From Nostoc sp. NMS2 (GTDB taxonomy: Bacteria > Cyanobacteriota > Cyanobacteriia > Cyanobacteriales > Nostocaceae): DNA of 64,000 bases. The translations under genes were made by a program, and so were the position numbers. Below the pieces are notes generated by a model. That model was not told the DNA's origin and ran no database searches. It saw only the letters and a program-made list of their open reading frames with translations. How positions within the stretch are numbered: position 1 is the first letter of the stretch; each line of letters starts with the position of its first letter. Positions 1 to 9,375 of the stretch are shown piece after piece. Location: positions 33,179-97,178 of the forward strand of contig NZ_JABXKH010000069.1 in NCBI RefSeq assembly GCF_017115105.1, read 5' to 3'.

Positions 1-34
1 TTCACCTATTGATTTGCAAACACTGATAATCTCA

Positions 35-70
35 GAACCCCGACTTCTTGAAAAAGTCGGGGTTCTTTTT
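35..70 (+). terminator. Hairpin with T tract
   Basis: A perfect 12-bp stem (35-46 with 54-65) with a 7-nt loop is followed by a run of T. It looks like a Rho-independent terminator for a gene left of the window. Nostoc spacers also carry similar GGGGTTC hairpins as dispersed repeats, so it could be a repeat. Confidence 0.6.
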
Positions 71-79
71 GTTCGCAAC

Positions 80-145
80 TCATTTAGGATTACTATCGTT
101 ACTTACAACTTTGCCTTTTTCATCAATTTGAACCACAATCCCCTG
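80..145 (-). pseudogene. Possible C-terminal gene relic
   Basis: On the minus strand a short open stretch reads QGIVVQIDEKGKVVSNDSN then PK and a TGA stop at 80-82. It has protein-like composition. Towards its N-terminal side it runs into a repeat-like sequence (around 141-165, containing GGGGCGTACAAATGTAC), which appears to interrupt it. It could be the tail of a decayed gene; no family is recognised and chance cannot be excluded. Confidence 0.25.
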
Positions 146-401
146 TAGGGGCGTACAAATGTACACCACTACTCTATGATTTAATTACCTGAAAGTTGCT
201 CTAATCGAAAATCAACAATTAAATTGCAAATTGAAAAAATTATAAAAAATCATCTATGGCGGTTTTAGTTTGGATCAAATATGTTGTATTGACGTACAGT
301 TATGTGCGTCGCTATAAACATTGGTTGGGGATGGAATTCCCTAAAAAGTCCCTAATCCACAATCCCTAGTTCAATGCAGAGACGCAAATTAAGGAAGTGC
401 A

Positions 402-1691
402 ATGTCAAATTTTGATCTGGTTATTCAGCTATTTTTGCAATTCACAGTTATTTTAGCCACTTGTCGCATCGTCACGATTTTAGGACGGCGCTATCTTGGT
501 CAAACCGATGTTGTTTGCGAAATGATTGCAGGTGTAATGCTAGGGCCATCGCTTTTGGGATTGATAGCACCAGATTTTCAGCAATGGCTTTTTCCTAAGC
601 TTCCCATCATCACTGCTGTAGGACTCAAGATACCCAATCCATCGATGTCGATTTTATATGCTATCAGCCAGATTGGGTTAGTAATTTATATGTTTTTGAT
701 TGGTTTAGAGTTCAACACTAAACTTTTAAAACATCATATCAAAAGTGCAAGTCTGCTATCTGCTGCTGGAATTATCACTCCTTTTATTTTAGGAGCGATC
801 GCATCTTTTTGGTTTTATCACAATGGCGATTTCTTTCAACCAAAGGTAACACCTTGGTCAGCCGCTTTGTATCTAGGTGCATCCATGACAATTACGGCTT
901 TCCCGATGTTAGCTCGCATTCTTTACGAACGCGGTCTTGCACAAACCCGTTTTGGTACTTTGGCTTTAGGTGCAGCATCGGTAGATGATGGAGTTGCTTG
1001 GTGTTTGCTAGCGATCGTCCTTGCTAGCGTGAAAAATTCTCTGAGCATTGCTATATTAGCAATTGGTGGTGGCATTTGCTACGTGCTATTTGCGATTTTT
1101 CTCGGACAACCTCTATTGAAAGCGTTCACACGCATGACAAAACGCGATGCAGGTGTGAACAGACAAACCCTGACTTTGATGTTGATAATTTTGATGTTTT
1201 GTGCATGGTTTACTGATGTTACAGGCATCTATGCAATATTCGGTGCTTTCGTGCTGGGAGCAGTGACACCACGCGGAGAATTTGCCCAACAAATTCGCCA
1301 ATATACTGAGTTTTTAACTACTTCTTTTTTGCTACCGATATTTTTTGTCTTCTCTGGATTGAACACTCAAATTGGATTGGTAAATACGCCTACTTTGTGG
1401 GGAATTACGCTGTTAATTATTGCGATCGCAATTCTTGGCAAAGGTGTCGCTTGTATGTTGGCTGCAAAATTGGCGGGGGAGAATTGGCGTGAATCTGCAA
1501 CTATCGGCGCTCTGATGAATGCTCGTGGTTTGATGGAGTTAATCATCCTCAATATTGGTCTTGAGCAAGGTATTATTACCCCGACTTTATTCACTATAAT
1601 GGTTATTATGGCAGTCATTACTACACTGATGGCATCACCACTGATTGCCTTTTTATTGCACGGTACAAGCTATGATAAATCTTCTGCTTAA
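402..1691 (+). CDS. CPA2-type cation/proton antiporter
   Basis: Predicted inner-membrane monovalent cation/H+ antiporter of the CPA2 (KefB/NapA-like) family, 429 aa, consisting of the membrane domain only. About a dozen hydrophobic segments fill the whole length. Family marks are LGPSLLGL near residues 47-54, GLE at 101-103, and the twin aspartates of ASVDDGVAW (195-196) at the expected ion-binding helix. The ATG at 402 has AAGGAAG five bases upstream, which supports this start. It ends soon after the last helix, so it lacks the nucleotide-binding or stress-protein tail of its neighbour at 2272, to which it is clearly related. Probable roles are Na+/K+ and pH homeostasis; the transported ion cannot be read from sequence. 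Confidence 0.9.
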   Translation: MSNFDLVIQLFLQFTVILATCRIVTILGRRYLGQTDVVCEMIAGVMLGPSLLGLIAPDFQQWLFPKLPIITAVGLKIPNPSMSILYAISQIGLVIYMFLIGLEFNTKLLKHHIKSASLLSAAGIITPFILGAIASFWFYHNGDFFQPKVTPWSAALYLGASMTITAFPMLARILYERGLAQTRFGTLALGAASVDDGVAWCLLAIVLASVKNSLSIAILAIGGGICYVLFAIFLGQPLLKAFTRMTKRDAGVNRQTLTLMLIILMFCAWFTDVTGIYAIFGAFVLGAVTPRGEFAQQIRQYTEFLTTSFLLPIFFVFSGLNTQIGLVNTPTLWGITLLIIAIAILGKGVACMLAAKLAGENWRESATIGALMNARGLMELIILNIGLEQGIITPTLFTIMVIMAVITTLMASPLIAFLLHGTSYDKSSA

Positions 1692-2271
1692 GCAAAATTG
1701 AAGAAGAATGCAGAATGGGCTAAACCCTAGCTATCCGCTAACAGAATTCAGAATAATGCCTCCGGCATCTGCGAGCAGCAATCTTTAAGTCGGGGATTCA
1801 GACCCGCCACTGAATTGTTACACCACCAAATCGTAGATTTGGTGGTGTAAAAACGTCGGTTATTCATCCGCTTTTTCGGTCAGAATACCCAACTGAATTC
1901 TGACTCCTGAATTCTGTTCGATAAATATAAAATTAAGTACCAATTAACTAATATTAGTTACATAGGAGTTGGGTAAAATTATCCGCTTAGACTCTAAGCT
2001 ATAACGGCTAATTTGTTTGTGCCCGCTTTTAACGAATACTACCAAACCAATACCAATTATCTATTTTTTTGTATCGGCAATTCGGAAGTTATTCTAAATT
2101 TATCTCCTAAAATCATCAAAATTCATTTTTCACCTCTTCAACTGCGTCCTCTCAGTAATTGACATTACAACTAGGTGCAAATTAATCTTGGTTGTATCTA
2201 AAAAACTTGACATTTTCCGGTCTTTTAAAGAATCATCTTAGAGAAACCAGATAGTTAAATGTGAGGAAACC
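1692..2271. other. Spacer between antiporter genes
   Basis: About 580 bases without a convincing gene. It contains repeat-like sequence typical of Nostoc spacers, including a perfect 15-bp hairpin at 1818-1850, and then an AT-rich stretch leading to the second antiporter. The downstream part probably holds the promoter of the 2272 gene, but no clear -35/-10 pair stands out. Confidence 0.6.
1818..1850. repeat. Perfect 15-bp inverted repeat
   Basis: The arms 1818-1832 and 1836-1850 are exact complements around a 3-nt loop (GTA). On the plus strand it is followed by AAAA rather than T, so it is more likely a dispersed palindromic repeat, or a bidirectional transcription stop, than a classic terminator. 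Confidence 0.65.
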
Positions 2272-4482
2272 ATGCACATAGTTATTCTCGTTCTGGTTGA
2301 AGTGCTGATTATTATTGGACTTTCACGGCTAGTAGGGCTAGGATTCCGTTCTATTAAGCAACCTCTGGTAATTGGTGAGATTGTCGCCGGGATTATGCTC
2401 GGCCCATCTTTATTTGGTTTAGTTGCTCCCCATATAGCAATTACCTTGTTTCCACCAGAAACTATTCCTTTTTTAAATGTTTTGTCTCAGGTGGGACTAA
2501 TATTTTTCATGTTTCTGATTGGGCTAGAACTAAATCCCAAATATCTCGGTGGACAATTAGAAGTAGCAGTTTTAACTTCTCATGTCAGCATTTTAGTGCC
2601 GTTTTCCTTGGGAACATTGCTAGCTGCAATCCTTTATCCCCTAGTTTCCAATGCAAGTGTATCCTTCACCGCCTTTGCCTTGTTTTTAGGGGCGGCAATG
2701 TCGATTACTGCCTTTCCAGTGTTGGCGCGAATCATTACTGAAAACAATTTACAAGGAACACGTTTAGGAACCTTGGCGTTAACTTGTGCAGCCGTGGATG
2801 ATGTCACAGCCTGGTGTCTCTTGGCAGTAGCGATCGCAGTTGCTCGAACTGGAGACTTTGCTGGTGCTATACCCACAATTATCGCCAGCATAGTTTACAT
2901 CGGCTTGATGTTGACGGTGGGACGTTGGTTCCTGCAACGCCTTGCCAAACACTACCTACGGGCGGGACGACTCAGCCAACTGCTGCTAGCTGGGATTTAT
3001 ATGGGTGTGGTTGCGTCGGCATTAATTACCGAACTAATTGGGATTCACTTAATTTTTGGGGCATTTTTGCTGGGAGCAGCAATGCCCAAAAATGAAGATT
3101 TAGTGCGGGAATTGGCAGTAAAAACCGAAGATTTTGTTTTGATATTCTTGCTGCCCATATTTTTTGCCTACAGTGGCTTAAAGACACAGATTGGTTTGCT
3201 CAACCGTCCAGAATTGTGGCTTTTGTGTACGTTGGTTTTAGGAGTCGCGATCGCAGGCAAATATGTTGGTACTTATATTGCAGCCCGTGTCAGTGGCATT
3301 AGTAAACGGGAAGCCTCGGCACTCGGTTGGTTAATGAATACTCGCGGCTTAACCGAACTGATAGTACTAAACATTGGTCTAGAGTTAGGGGTAATTTCCC
3401 CTTTAATATTTACCATGCTGGTAATTATGGCATTGGTAACTACCTTCATGACCTCGCCACTGCTGGAATGGACATATCCGAAGAAGCTAATCAGGTTAGA
3501 TATGGTGGAACCGGAGTCGGAAGCAGAAACAGGTATAGATACCTCTGCTGGAGGTGAAACTTACCCTCATCCTTTCCGAATTTTGGTGCCAGTGGCTAAT
3601 CCAAGTACGCAAAAAGGTTTAGTACAGTTGGCAGTAGCCTTGGCACAGCCCGCCGTCGGTGTCGCTCTCAATTACCGATATCCTGCCGTTGTTAACCCCC
3701 TTAGCCTGATTGAATTTCAAGAAGACTATGCTTTTGAAAGTACCCCAATTGAAGCAGATCGATTAATCGCCCAGCGCCGCCACCAACTACAAGAATTGAT
3801 TAATACTCTCGAACCGCCAGAAACTCGTTCTTGTGTGCATCCTATCGTTCGCATTTCCAGCAACGTTGCCCGCGAAACAGCACAGATTGCCACATTAGAA
3901 CAAGTTGATTTAATTCTTGTAGGCTGGCATCGGCCAGCTTTTAGTAGTAATCGTTTAGGTGGACGAGTCGGACAAATGCTTACCACTGCACCAGTGGATG
4001 TAGCAGTATTTGTAGATAAAGGCAAAGAGCGATTAGAAAGTTTACTCGTACCTTATTCTGCAAATATCCATGATGATTTAGCACTAATACTAGCTCTAAG
4101 ACTGCTAATCAATAGTGAGACTTGTATGTTGCAGATATTACAGATAGCAGCAAATCACACTAGAGAAGAATTGAGTTACGAACTGCACACGATGATGGAG
4201 CAATTACCCACTAGTGTCCGCGATCGCATTGAAATTAAAATTGTCGAAGCCCCAGAACCAATCCAAGCTGTAATTCAAGCCTCAGAAGGTGTTGACTTAA
4301 CTATTGCTGGCACCAGCCGCACTTGGGGTATCGAACGCCAAACCTTGGGAAGATATACAGATCAACTAGCTATCCAATGTCGTTCTTCCCTGTTGATTAC
4401 CCGCCGCTACAGCCAAGTTACCGCTCACCTTGCCTCTATGTTGCCTGAAGTTAGTAGTCAAGAGCCAACATTAAGGAATTGA
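2272..4482 (+). CDS. CPA2 antiporter with C-terminal stress-protein domains
   Basis: A 736-aa protein with two parts. Residues 1 to about 405 form a CPA2 Na+(K+)/H+ exchanger membrane domain with LGPSLFGL, GLEL and the AAVDDVTAW twin-aspartate motif. Residues about 425-720 are soluble and resemble two consecutive universal-stress-protein-like modules (FRILVPVANP; VDLILVGWH; LLVPYSANI; VDLTIAGTSR), which in related proteins bind nucleotides and regulate transport. The ATG at 2272 has GTGAGGAAACC in front of it, a good ribosome site. It lies four bases before the 4487 gene and is probably cotranscribed with it. Substrate ion and ligand are inference only. Confidence 0.9.
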   Translation: MHIVILVLVEVLIIIGLSRLVGLGFRSIKQPLVIGEIVAGIMLGPSLFGLVAPHIAITLFPPETIPFLNVLSQVGLIFFMFLIGLELNPKYLGGQLEVAVLTSHVSILVPFSLGTLLAAILYPLVSNASVSFTAFALFLGAAMSITAFPVLARIITENNLQGTRLGTLALTCAAVDDVTAWCLLAVAIAVARTGDFAGAIPTIIASIVYIGLMLTVGRWFLQRLAKHYLRAGRLSQLLLAGIYMGVVASALITELIGIHLIFGAFLLGAAMPKNEDLVRELAVKTEDFVLIFLLPIFFAYSGLKTQIGLLNRPELWLLCTLVLGVAIAGKYVGTYIAARVSGISKREASALGWLMNTRGLTELIVLNIGLELGVISPLIFTMLVIMALVTTFMTSPLLEWTYPKKLIRLDMVEPESEAETGIDTSAGGETYPHPFRILVPVANPSTQKGLVQLAVALAQPAVGVALNYRYPAVVNPLSLIEFQEDYAFESTPIEADRLIAQRRHQLQELINTLEPPETRSCVHPIVRISSNVARETAQIATLEQVDLILVGWHRPAFSSNRLGGRVGQMLTTAPVDVAVFVDKGKERLESLLVPYSANIHDDLALILALRLLINSETCMLQILQIAANHTREELSYELHTMMEQLPTSVRDRIEIKIVEAPEPIQAVIQASEGVDLTIAGTSRTWGIERQTLGRYTDQLAIQCRSSLLITRRYSQVTAHLASMLPEVSSQEPTLRN

Positions 4483-4486
4483 AATT

Positions 4487-4969
4487 ATGAATCATTTCAA
4501 CTTCAAATCTTTGGCTTTTTACGGAGTAGCAATAATTTCAGTGCTACTGTTGTTTAAAACTGTAACCGTTTACGGGGAAAACAATCTTAAGGCTCCTCCG
4601 CCAGTAAACGGTAGGTATCGTCTAACCCTGTCAGAGAATTTGCCGAACTGTGAAAAATCGGATACCCTAACGTTAAACATTCAGCAGTCGGGTATTTACT
4701 TAAATGCCTCTATATTACCGGCAAACGCTAACGCCGATACTGACGAAAAGCACTCTCTGGCAGGCATCTTCAGAAATCAACAGTTAAATTTATCTGGAAA
4801 AGTTGGTAGATCAATCCTTTGTAATCTTCCTCGCCCCCAAAACGATCCTCTGAATTCAGTCACAATTCAAATGCAACTTGTGGATAAAGGTAATATGACA
4901 GGTCAATTAACCGTAAATGGCATTCCACAAACCCTAAAATTTACTGCTGTGCCCGAAAAAGCTAATTGA
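4487..4969 (+). CDS. Small exported protein, unknown function
   Basis: 160 aa. One N-terminal hydrophobic segment (about residues 8-28, LAFYGVAIISVLLLFKTV) should act as a signal peptide or anchor. The rest is a polar, beta-rich sequence containing two cysteines (in LPNCEKS and SILCNLP) that could form a disulfide in the periplasm. No family is recognised with certainty. The start is only 4 bases after the upstream antiporter stop, so the two are very likely one operon, and an accessory role at the membrane is possible but unproven. Confidence 0.75.
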   Translation: MNHFNFKSLAFYGVAIISVLLLFKTVTVYGENNLKAPPPVNGRYRLTLSENLPNCEKSDTLTLNIQQSGIYLNASILPANANADTDEKHSLAGIFRNQQLNLSGKVGRSILCNLPRPQNDPLNSVTIQMQLVDKGNMTGQLTVNGIPQTLKFTAVPEKAN

Positions 4970-4977
4970 ATTGGCAG

Positions 4978-5025
4978 TAGAGACGCGATTCATCGCGTCT
5001 ACAGGATTCATCGCGTCTACGGGAT
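4978..5025. repeat. GACGCGATTNATCGCGTC palindromic repeat
   Basis: A palindromic module based on GACGCGATTCATCGCGTC. Its right part (GATTCATCGCGTCTAC plus GG) is tandemly duplicated here. Related copies lie at about 15785-15812, 21591-21618 and 36274-36298, with a shorter one at 24894-24916. It may end transcription of the 2272-4969 unit. Confidence 0.7.
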
Positions 5026-5093
5026 TGAAAGAAAGCGCGAAGTAAACAGCAATGTGAGCGCATTGTATGGGTTTTATGGAGCAGATAAAAAGA

Positions 5094-5933
5094 ATGAATC
5101 AGGGACTAAAGACTAGGAAATTTTGCCAATGGCGCAAGCAGCTATTTAATATCAGTCTATTAGGCTTTTGTGCCGCGATCGCCCTTGAAACTTGTACTAC
5201 TGCTGCTACACCAGTAGCAAAGCTAGATAATTGGCGTTTTTCCCCAAAAACACAGCAACTCGAAATCAACCTTTCAGCAGGCACAACCCCCCGTTATTTC
5301 TACTTAGCCCAACCCTCTCGGCTTGTTGTAGATTTACCGAATACCAAGTTGGGCAAAGTTACCACCCAACAAAATTATTCTGGAGCAATCAAAAGCATTC
5401 GCGTTTCTCAACTGAATGCAAATGACACGCGCATTGTCTTAGATTTAGCGCCAGGGACTGCTTTTAATCCTAAACAGGTACAACTGCAACCAGTTTCCCG
5501 AAAAAACTCCACTCGCTGGGTATTACGTCCGGTTAGTTCTAGTAAAACTACTGCCGTGAAACCACGAAACACCGCATCTTCACCTAAGAAACAACCTCAA
5601 ACACCGGATAAGTCACAGCCGCCTAGTAACCTACCCGTAACCACTACTAATCTACAAGCGCCCTTACTCACAGTTCCCCCTATATCAAATGACCTGCCCT
5701 CAACAATTACTAATAACTCAGGGCAGCCTTTTGTCACTGTACCCCCTTTAAATCCGAATACATCATTTCAACAACCTGCTTTGATTCTTCCCCCTCCTTC
5801 TTTCCCAAATCAACCCGATAACTTGAATAACATTCCTCCTTCCAATATGTCGGAATTTCCAGTTCCAACAATCCCCAATGTTTCCAATCCCCAGGTAATT
5901 GAGTTTGGTCAACCCCTTCCTAAAAGTAGATAA
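5094..5933 (+). CDS. AMIN-domain exported protein
   Basis: A secreted or periplasmic protein with an N-terminal hydrophobic segment (LFNISLLGFCAAIALETC). It is followed by an AMIN domain (from about LDNWRFSPKTQQLEINL through RIVLDLAPGTAF), a module that targets cell-envelope proteins to peptidoglycan or to envelope complexes. The last 130 residues are Pro/Asn/Ser-rich and probably disordered. The ATG at 5094 (with GGAG 12 bases upstream) is preferred; in-frame ATGs at 5067 and 5076 would add up to nine residues. No catalytic amidase domain follows, so it is likely structural or a divisome/envelope accessory. The spacer before it holds the palindromic repeat at 4978. Confidence 0.8.
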   Translation: MNQGLKTRKFCQWRKQLFNISLLGFCAAIALETCTTAATPVAKLDNWRFSPKTQQLEINLSAGTTPRYFYLAQPSRLVVDLPNTKLGKVTTQQNYSGAIKSIRVSQLNANDTRIVLDLAPGTAFNPKQVQLQPVSRKNSTRWVLRPVSSSKTTAVKPRNTASSPKKQPQTPDKSQPPSNLPVTTTNLQAPLLTVPPISNDLPSTITNNSGQPFVTVPPLNPNTSFQQPALILPPPSFPNQPDNLNNIPPSNMSEFPVPTIPNVSNPQVIEFGQPLPKSR

Positions 5934-6027
5934 GCAGGGTGGTTTCATCCGAAGAAAAATACATAAATCCTGATTTCTCGTTTTGTGGCATGACTTTTTA
6001 CCCCGCTTCCATTATTCTTTCCGAAAC

Positions 6028-6140
6028 GGCTATGGTGTACACACATGTTTGTGGTGGGTGCAAAATGTGGTTTGATTCTCCTTTTTAAGGGGGACTTTGA
6101 GGGGTTTTTGCCTTCCTTTTAAGGCTATGGTGTACACACA
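6028..6140. repeat. 18-bp direct repeats flanking a 77-bp insert
   Basis: GGCTATGGTGTACACACA occurs exactly at 6028-6045 and again at 6123-6140. The DNA between the copies contains a CTCCTTTTTAAGGGGG-type repeat. The arrangement fits a small insertion or a recombination product. The repeat itself contains the palindrome GTGTACAC. Confidence 0.75.
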
Positions 6141-6168
6141 AGTCTTCGTAAAGCTGCCCCACATCTTG

Positions 6169-6323
6169 ACCTGCAATGCCAATGTATCAACCTGCAATGC
6201 TAATGCATCGACCTGCAATGCCAATGTATCAACCTGCAATGCCAGTGCATCAACCTGCAATGCCAGTGCATCTACCTGCAATGCCAGTGCATCTACCTGC
6301 AATGCCAGTGCATCGACCTGCAA
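6169..6323. repeat. 21-bp tandem repeat (minisatellite), 7 units plus partial
   Basis: Seven units of 21 bp with consensus ACCTGCAATGCCAGTGCATC plus one variable base, then a partial unit ending near 6323. Units differ at a few positions only (CCAATGTATCA, CTAATGCATCG, CCAGTGCATCT). As 21 is a multiple of three, the array is open on both strands; on the minus strand it would read LQVDALA heptads. There is no ribosome site or conserved flank, so it is treated as non-coding. Confidence 0.9.
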
Positions 6324-6368
6324 AGATTAACCCACCTTACGTTACAGGTTACGCAAAATTATTTGGTA

Positions 6369-8285
6369 TTATTCTCCAACTAACTCCTTCACCTTGTTGA
6401 TAATGCTCACTGGATCGATACCTTGATATGGGTACTGCTCCCACAAACCACCGCAACCTTCTTTATGAGTTCCAAGATGGGCATATTTGGGAGTCAACCC
6501 CCGCTCTAGCAGCCAAGAACCGAAACGGCTACCTAAGCCAGTGCGACGGTTGAAGGCTTCTACTACAAGGACAAAAGGAGCATTACCAACTTTGGTAATC
6601 ATTTCTTCATCAATGATATTTAAAGTTGATTTGTTAATTAAACCAATGTCTAACCCTTCTTGCTTAAGACGCTCTACAGCATCAACGGCACGGTAGAGAG
6701 CATCGCCAAAACTGATGATATAACCTTGCGTTCCCTCTCGTACAACCTCATCTTTACCGGGAACAAATTTGTAGCTACTTCCAAATAAGTCATTGCCGTT
6801 GCTGTCCTGAATATTGGGGACTTTGGAACGGGTGGAGAAAATAAACCGCAGTCCAGGTTCAAAGAACACAGCTTCTACACAAGCTGTCATTTGATTAACA
6901 TCTGCTGGGAAGTACAACTGTGTTTCATAGCCATCATCCAAGCCGTTGTCGGCAAACATATTGTTCAAACCGAAATGGCAGGTGTTATCTGCCATATCAT
7001 CTATACCCGCATGGGAAAAGTGGCACAGAACATTGGAATAGTTCAGCCGTGCCATCGTGATTTCTGAGATACACATTTCTAAGAAGGCGCTGAAAGTCGC
7101 AAAAATACCTTGCTTGCTCTTCTCCATCCCGAATCCAGCCGCAGCAGAGAAGTTGCTCCGTTCCATGATGCCGGAGGAAATAAATATTTCCGGGTATGCA
7201 TCGTGAATTTTCTTCAACCCGCAGGAGCCTTCTAAGTCACTATCGATAACCTTGACTTTTTCTTTACGCTCTGCCTCACTCATGTGACTGAGGACAGCCA
7301 CCACAGCTTCACCAAAGACATTGCGGTTAGCGCCCCATTTGTCACTAGAACCCAGAAATGTATATGTTTGCTTGGGTTTCTCAATACTTTTAAGGTATTC
7401 GATCGCCGCAGTTTGTCCACGAGATTCTAGATATTTAATTGCTAAATCTACAGAAATGACATCATGACCATGAGTGGAGCCTTCTAAACCTTCAATCCCA
7501 GGACACATCGGGCGTTTATTGATCAGAGCGATCGCTCCGGGAGTATTCACAGCTTCGCTCATGCGATGATATAAATCGTCTAAGTCTTCGCCATTTCCCT
7601 GAAGTACTTTCAAGCCATGACCTTCTAAAGTTTTAGCGACACTGAAACCAGGTAAATATTTAGAAGGATGTCCAGCGATCGTTACATCATTGTCATCAAT
7701 GATCAGCTTGACGTTGAGATGTTGAGCAACAGCCAAGCGAGCAGCTTCAGCATCGTTACCTTCTTGCTGCGAGCCATCAGAACCGAGACAGAAAACAACT
7801 TTGCCTGGATTTGCCATTGCTACACCATTGATGTAAGGCCAAACATGGCCCAGGCGGCCAGAACTAAATTTCACACCAGGAGTTAGCCCTAATTCGGGGT
7901 GTCCCGGTAAATGGGAATGTGCTTGGCGATAACGTAAAAGTTGCTCGGCAGGTAAATCACCATGCAACGTTGCCATGAGATATTGGGTAGCAACTCGATG
8001 TCCTGCCTCATCAAAGAAAATCGGCACAAATTGCTCCGATGCTCCCCGGAAAAAGGCATCGAGGATCGTTACCTCTGGTACTGTATCGTATGGTCCACCA
8101 GTATGACCACCCACTCCGCTAGCAGCGCCAGTCGCTGTAAAAAAGACGATCGCATCTCGGCAGAGTTGAATATTCGCTTTTAGAGTCTCTCGCTGTTCAG
8201 CTGTAAGGCTGGAATTGGCTGGATTGAGCGCTAAAGGTTTGTAAGCACTGAGATCAATTGGAAATTGGGTATTAATAATAGTCAT
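6369..8285 (-). CDS. Transketolase-like thiamine-diphosphate enzyme
   Basis: A 638-aa enzyme with the three-domain layout of transketolases. The thiamine-diphosphate motif runs from GSDG (168-171) to DDND (197-200), and the N-terminal substrate side has GGHTGG (59-64) and HLPGHPELGL. The N-terminus differs clearly from the housekeeping Calvin-cycle transketolase (no SGHPGLPMG segment), so it is a divergent paralogue and may use other ketose or aldose phosphates or dihydroxyacetone. It is divergent from the DeoR-type regulator starting at 8577 and shares a 291-base promoter region with it, which suggests sugar-phosphate control. Substrate assignment is inference. Confidence 0.85.
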   Translation of the reverse strand: MTIINTQFPIDLSAYKPLALNPANSSLTAEQRETLKANIQLCRDAIVFFTATGAASGVGGHTGGPYDTVPEVTILDAFFRGASEQFVPIFFDEAGHRVATQYLMATLHGDLPAEQLLRYRQAHSHLPGHPELGLTPGVKFSSGRLGHVWPYINGVAMANPGKVVFCLGSDGSQQEGNDAEAARLAVAQHLNVKLIIDDNDVTIAGHPSKYLPGFSVAKTLEGHGLKVLQGNGEDLDDLYHRMSEAVNTPGAIALINKRPMCPGIEGLEGSTHGHDVISVDLAIKYLESRGQTAAIEYLKSIEKPKQTYTFLGSSDKWGANRNVFGEAVVAVLSHMSEAERKEKVKVIDSDLEGSCGLKKIHDAYPEIFISSGIMERSNFSAAAGFGMEKSKQGIFATFSAFLEMCISEITMARLNYSNVLCHFSHAGIDDMADNTCHFGLNNMFADNGLDDGYETQLYFPADVNQMTACVEAVFFEPGLRFIFSTRSKVPNIQDSNGNDLFGSSYKFVPGKDEVVREGTQGYIISFGDALYRAVDAVERLKQEGLDIGLINKSTLNIIDEEMITKVGNAPFVLVVEAFNRRTGLGSRFGSWLLERGLTPKYAHLGTHKEGCGGLWEQYPYQGIDPVSIINKVKELVGE

Positions 8286-8576
8286 GGTTTATTGATTGAA
8301 TAAAAAACAATTTGAACAGACGGGACACGCGATCGCACTACAAAAAAAATTGTTAAAACCCCGATTGGGCAACAATTATCCAAGATCAAGTCAACCACTT
8401 GGAACCATTGTGGAACCGTGTGATTTCACAAAATGCCGAAATCAATCAATTGTGCATAAATATGCTTGAATTCAATTGAACTTACGGATTACCGCACAAA
8501 AACTTGCATATCAATAAGTATAAACTCACAAACCTGCAATTTCAAGTTCAAAAACGCACTTTCAGGAAAATTAATT
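8286..8576. promoter_or_regulatory. Shared divergent promoter region, transketolase/DeoR
   Basis: About 290 bases between divergent starts. Short related words recur (AACAATTTGAAC near 8309, AAATTGTTAAAA near 8347, TTCAATTGAAC near 8470), as does a GGAACC pair in the 8400-8416 area. These could be DeoR-type operators, but no rule for this regulator is known and the words are AT-rich, so this is only a candidate. Confidence 0.35.
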
Positions 8577-9341
8577 ATGTTAACTGCTGAACGACGACAA
8601 TTCATCTTAGAAATTCTGCGTCGTGATAAAAAGGTGCTTTCGACAGAACTTAGTGCTGTTTTAAAGGTTTCTGAGGATACCATTCGGCGGGACTTGCGAG
8701 AACTGGCAGAAACTGGACTATTGCAACGTGTTCATGGGGGAGCGCTCCTCAAATCTCCAGCCACCGCCAGTTATGCCGATCGCCAAAAGCAAGCGCCAAA
8801 AGAAAAGGAAGCGATCGCTCGGACAGCAGCAAAATTAGTTTGTACAGGACAGGTGGTAATTTTAGATGGAGGTACAACAACTCTCCAGGTGACACGACAT
8901 TTGCCCCTAGATTTGCAAGCAACAGTGATCACAAATAGTCCGCCAATCGCCCTTGCTTTAGCAGAACATCCTCATATAGAGGTTGTGATGTTAGGTGGAC
9001 AACTTTACAAAAAAGCCTTGGTGAATGTGGGTACTGTCACCATTGAGACATTACGAATGATTCGTGCAGATTTGTGTATGTTGGGAGTTTGCAGTTTGCA
9101 TCCAGAGATTGGGATTAGTGTACCTAACCTAGACGAAGCCCACGTTAAACGAGCCATGATTGCTGGATCGGCTGAGGTAGTAGGATTAGTGACAGCAGAA
9201 AAATTGGACACGGCTGCTCCTTATCTAGTAGAGTCCATTCGTGCCCTGACTTACCTTGTAACAGCACCGACAGTATCTAATAATATGCTGAGTGCCTACA
9301 AAGCTTTAGGTTTGACCATTATCCGTGATGAGTACCCATAA
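8577..9341 (+). CDS. DeoR/GlpR-family transcriptional regulator
   Basis: About 254 aa when started at the ATG at 8577 (MLTAERRQFILEIL), the normal N-terminus of the family; the open frame extends 37 codons further upstream, but that part has no family character. An N-terminal helix-turn-helix (LSAVLKVSEDTIRRDLRELA) is followed by RVHGGAL. The C-terminal sugar-phosphate sensor domain includes ILDGGTTTLQVTRHL and VMLGGQLYKK. Such proteins usually repress sugar-metabolism genes and release DNA on binding a phosphorylated sugar. Its divergent neighbour, the transketolase at 6369-8285, is the obvious candidate target. Confidence 0.88.
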   Translation: MLTAERRQFILEILRRDKKVLSTELSAVLKVSEDTIRRDLRELAETGLLQRVHGGALLKSPATASYADRQKQAPKEKEAIARTAAKLVCTGQVVILDGGTTTLQVTRHLPLDLQATVITNSPPIALALAEHPHIEVVMLGGQLYKKALVNVGTVTIETLRMIRADLCMLGVCSLHPEIGISVPNLDEAHVKRAMIAGSAEVVGLVTAEKLDTAAPYLVESIRALTYLVTAPTVSNNMLSAYKALGLTIIRDEYP

Positions 9342-9375
9342 TCTAATGAAGGCAAATGCGATCGCCCGGTACTGG

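Noticed and set aside
6030..6323. Minus-strand open frame of LQVDALA repeats
   Set aside because: It only translates the 21-bp minisatellite plus spacer; no ribosome site, no homolog-like flank.
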